NCBI GenBank assembly: GCA_041743655.1
Contig: JBGTMJ010000032.1
Coordinates: 1-13,432 of the forward strand
Direction of reading: 5' to 3'
Length of the DNA stretch: 13,432 nucleotides
From: JARIHD01 sp041743655
GTDB taxonomy: Bacteria; Patescibacteriota; Saccharimonadia; Saccharimonadales; UBA4665
In this document: piece after piece, positions 12,387 to 13,432 of the stretch
Numbering within the stretch: position 1 is the stretch's first letter
Layout: each line of letters starts with the position of its first letter
The notes under the pieces: generated by a model
Database searches by the model: none
What the model saw: only the letters and a program-made list of their open reading frames with translations
Told to the model about the DNA's origin: nothing
Position numbers and translations under genes: made by a program

Positions 12387-13432
12387 ATGGGACAAACAAC
12401 CAGTCTTGCGGGTGGGAGATTATTCACCCAGCCAAAAAGTAAAGCTTATGACCAGTTCAAGTGGGTTATACAGGATTCTATTATCATGAACCCGGGTACT
12501 GGCAGGGCAGTATTCGAACAAAAAGACGTTGAATTACCCGAGGGCTGGTCATTGAATGCTGTTAATATCGTGGCTCAGAAATACTTTAGTGGTACTCCCG
12601 GTACTCCAGAGCGTGAGAGTTCATTGCGACACTTGATCGATCGGGTTGTTGATACTGTAACCCGTCAAGGCATTCAAGAGGGATATTTTGAGAATGAGAC
12701 TGAAGGTGAAGACTTTCGTGAAGAATTGAAATACGTACTGGCCACCCAGCGTGCCGCCTTTAACTCGCCAGTATGGTTTAATATCGGCGCTGCAGAGCGG
12801 GCTCAGCAGGCGAGTGCCTGTTTTATCCTGGGGATAGAAGATACTATGCAGTCCATCCTCAATTGGTACTACGAGGAAGGTATGATCTTCAAGGGAGGTT
12901 CTGGATCAGGTGTGAATCTCAGCGCAATACGCTCATCCTACGAAGGTCTTGGTAAGAGCGCTGGGAAGGCTTCCGGACCAGTAAGCTTTATGCGTGGCGC
13001 TGACTCTTCGGCCGGCTCAATTGCCAGTGGGGGTAAGACACGCCGTGCTGCCAAAATGGTCATTTTGAACGTTGATCATCCTGATATAGAGACTTTTATA
13101 TGGTGTAAGGCTAGGGAAGAGCGCAAGACCCGTGTCTTACAAGACGCCGGTTTCGATATGACCCTTAACGGGAAAGATATTATTAGCGTGCAATATCAGA
13201 ATGCTAATAATTCTGTCCGTGTAACTGACGATTTCATGAAGGCCGTTGTTGGCGATGATGACTGGGAGCTCAAGGCCATCAAGGATGGCAGGACACTGAA
13301 GACCATAAAAGCCCGTGATCTGTTCCGCCAGATTTCTGAAGCTGCCTGGGAGTGTGCTGACCCGGGTATGCAGTTCGATACTACTATTAACTATTGGCAC
13401 ACGACTCCTAACGCGGGGCGTATTAACGGTAG
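12387..13432 (+). CDS. nrdJ: adenosylcobalamin-dependent (class II) ribonucleotide reductase, 5' part
   Basis: Reduces ribonucleotides to deoxyribonucleotides using an adenosylcobalamin radical, without oxygen. The frame is open from the ATG to the window end (348 codons plus 2 bases) and continues beyond it. Family landmarks: FEQKDVELPEGWSLNAVNIV (43-62), YFSGTPGTPERESSLRHLID (66-85), AAFNSPVWFNIG (123-134), QASACFIL (141-148, Cys145 being the N-terminal cysteine of the redox pair), GSGSGVNLSAIRSS (171-184), GGKTRRAAKMVILNVDHPDI (215-234) and WHTTPNAGRING at the edge. The catalytic radical cysteine and NPCSE loop lie outside. There is no N-terminal ATP cone. GAGGG (12377-12381) is an SD 5 bases before the ATG. 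I see no NrdR box or convincing promoter directly before it, so it is probably transcribed with nrdR. Confidence 0.94.
   Translation, partial: MGQTTSLAGGRLFTQPKSKAYDQFKWVIQDSIIMNPGTGRAVFEQKDVELPEGWSLNAVNIVAQKYFSGTPGTPERESSLRHLIDRVVDTVTRQGIQEGYFENETEGEDFREELKYVLATQRAAFNSPVWFNIGAAERAQQASACFILGIEDTMQSILNWYYEEGMIFKGGSGSGVNLSAIRSSYEGLGKSAGKASGPVSFMRGADSSAGSIASGGKTRRAAKMVILNVDHPDIETFIWCKAREERKTRVLQDAGFDMTLNGKDIISVQYQNANNSVRVTDDFMKAVVGDDDWELKAIKDGRTLKTIKARDLFRQISEAAWECADPGMQFDTTINYWHTTPNAGRING

Noticed and set aside
1..13432. Alternative genetic code (UGA as Gly)
   Set aside because: No in-frame TGA in any recognised gene, and fmt ends properly at TGA.
1..13432. Mobile elements, CRISPR arrays, tRNA or rRNA genes, phage or defence genes
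   Set aside because: Genes are tightly packed housekeeping genes; no transposase, no repeat-spacer pattern and no cloverleaf were seen in the gaps.

Overview
This window is chromosomal core genome, most likely from a member of the Patescibacteria/CPR, and Candidatus Saccharibacteria (TM7) is my best guess. The pointers are a short IF2 (586 aa), an S1 protein that ends after few S1 repeats, a small conserved protein resembling DUF5663, an adenylate kinase of only 182 aa, and an NrdR followed by a class II (B12-dependent) ribonucleotide reductase. All genes read through without in-frame TGA and fmt ends on TGA, so the standard bacterial code applies; this argues against the UGA=Gly lineages (Gracilibacteria, Absconditabacteria). 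I see no mobile element, CRISPR array, tRNA or rRNA. The longest gene-free gap is 189 bases. The assignment to a lineage is inference and was not tested by a search.

Layout. (1) Bases 1-3026, plus strand: the 3' part of rpsA, then infB, then the DUF5663-like gene. (2) Bases 3033-6456, minus strand: priA, def and fmt in the conserved order, converging on the first block with a 6-base gap; def and fmt overlap by 38 bases. (3) Bases 6563-8883, plus strand, divergent from priA: a small winged-helix regulator, rpsU, yqeY, adk and map. (4) Bases 8926-11608: ftsA and ftsZ. (5) Bases 11733-13432: nrdR and the 5' part of nrdJ, which runs off the window.

How the genes fit together. Much of the window serves the start of translation and the handling of the first methionine: S1 and S21 (mRNA binding on the 30S subunit), IF2 (initiator tRNA), Fmt (formylation), Def (deformylation) and Map (methionine removal). 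PriA restarts replication forks, FtsA and FtsZ build the division ring, Adk balances adenine nucleotides, and NrdR/NrdJ control and carry out dNTP synthesis.

Regulation visible in the DNA. Several genes that begin transcription units (DUF5663-like gene, def, priA, rpsU, ftsA) have a good -10 hexamer only 6-9 bases before the ATG, which predicts leaderless mRNAs. Genes inside units (infB, adk) and nrdJ and nrdR instead have Shine-Dalgarno sequences. There is a near-consensus NrdR box before nrdR, an inverted repeat spaced by two helical turns around the -10 of the winged-helix gene, and a 72-base, roughly 24-bp imperfect hairpin between nrdR and nrdJ. These are the items most worth a second look; the protein-coding content is ordinary.
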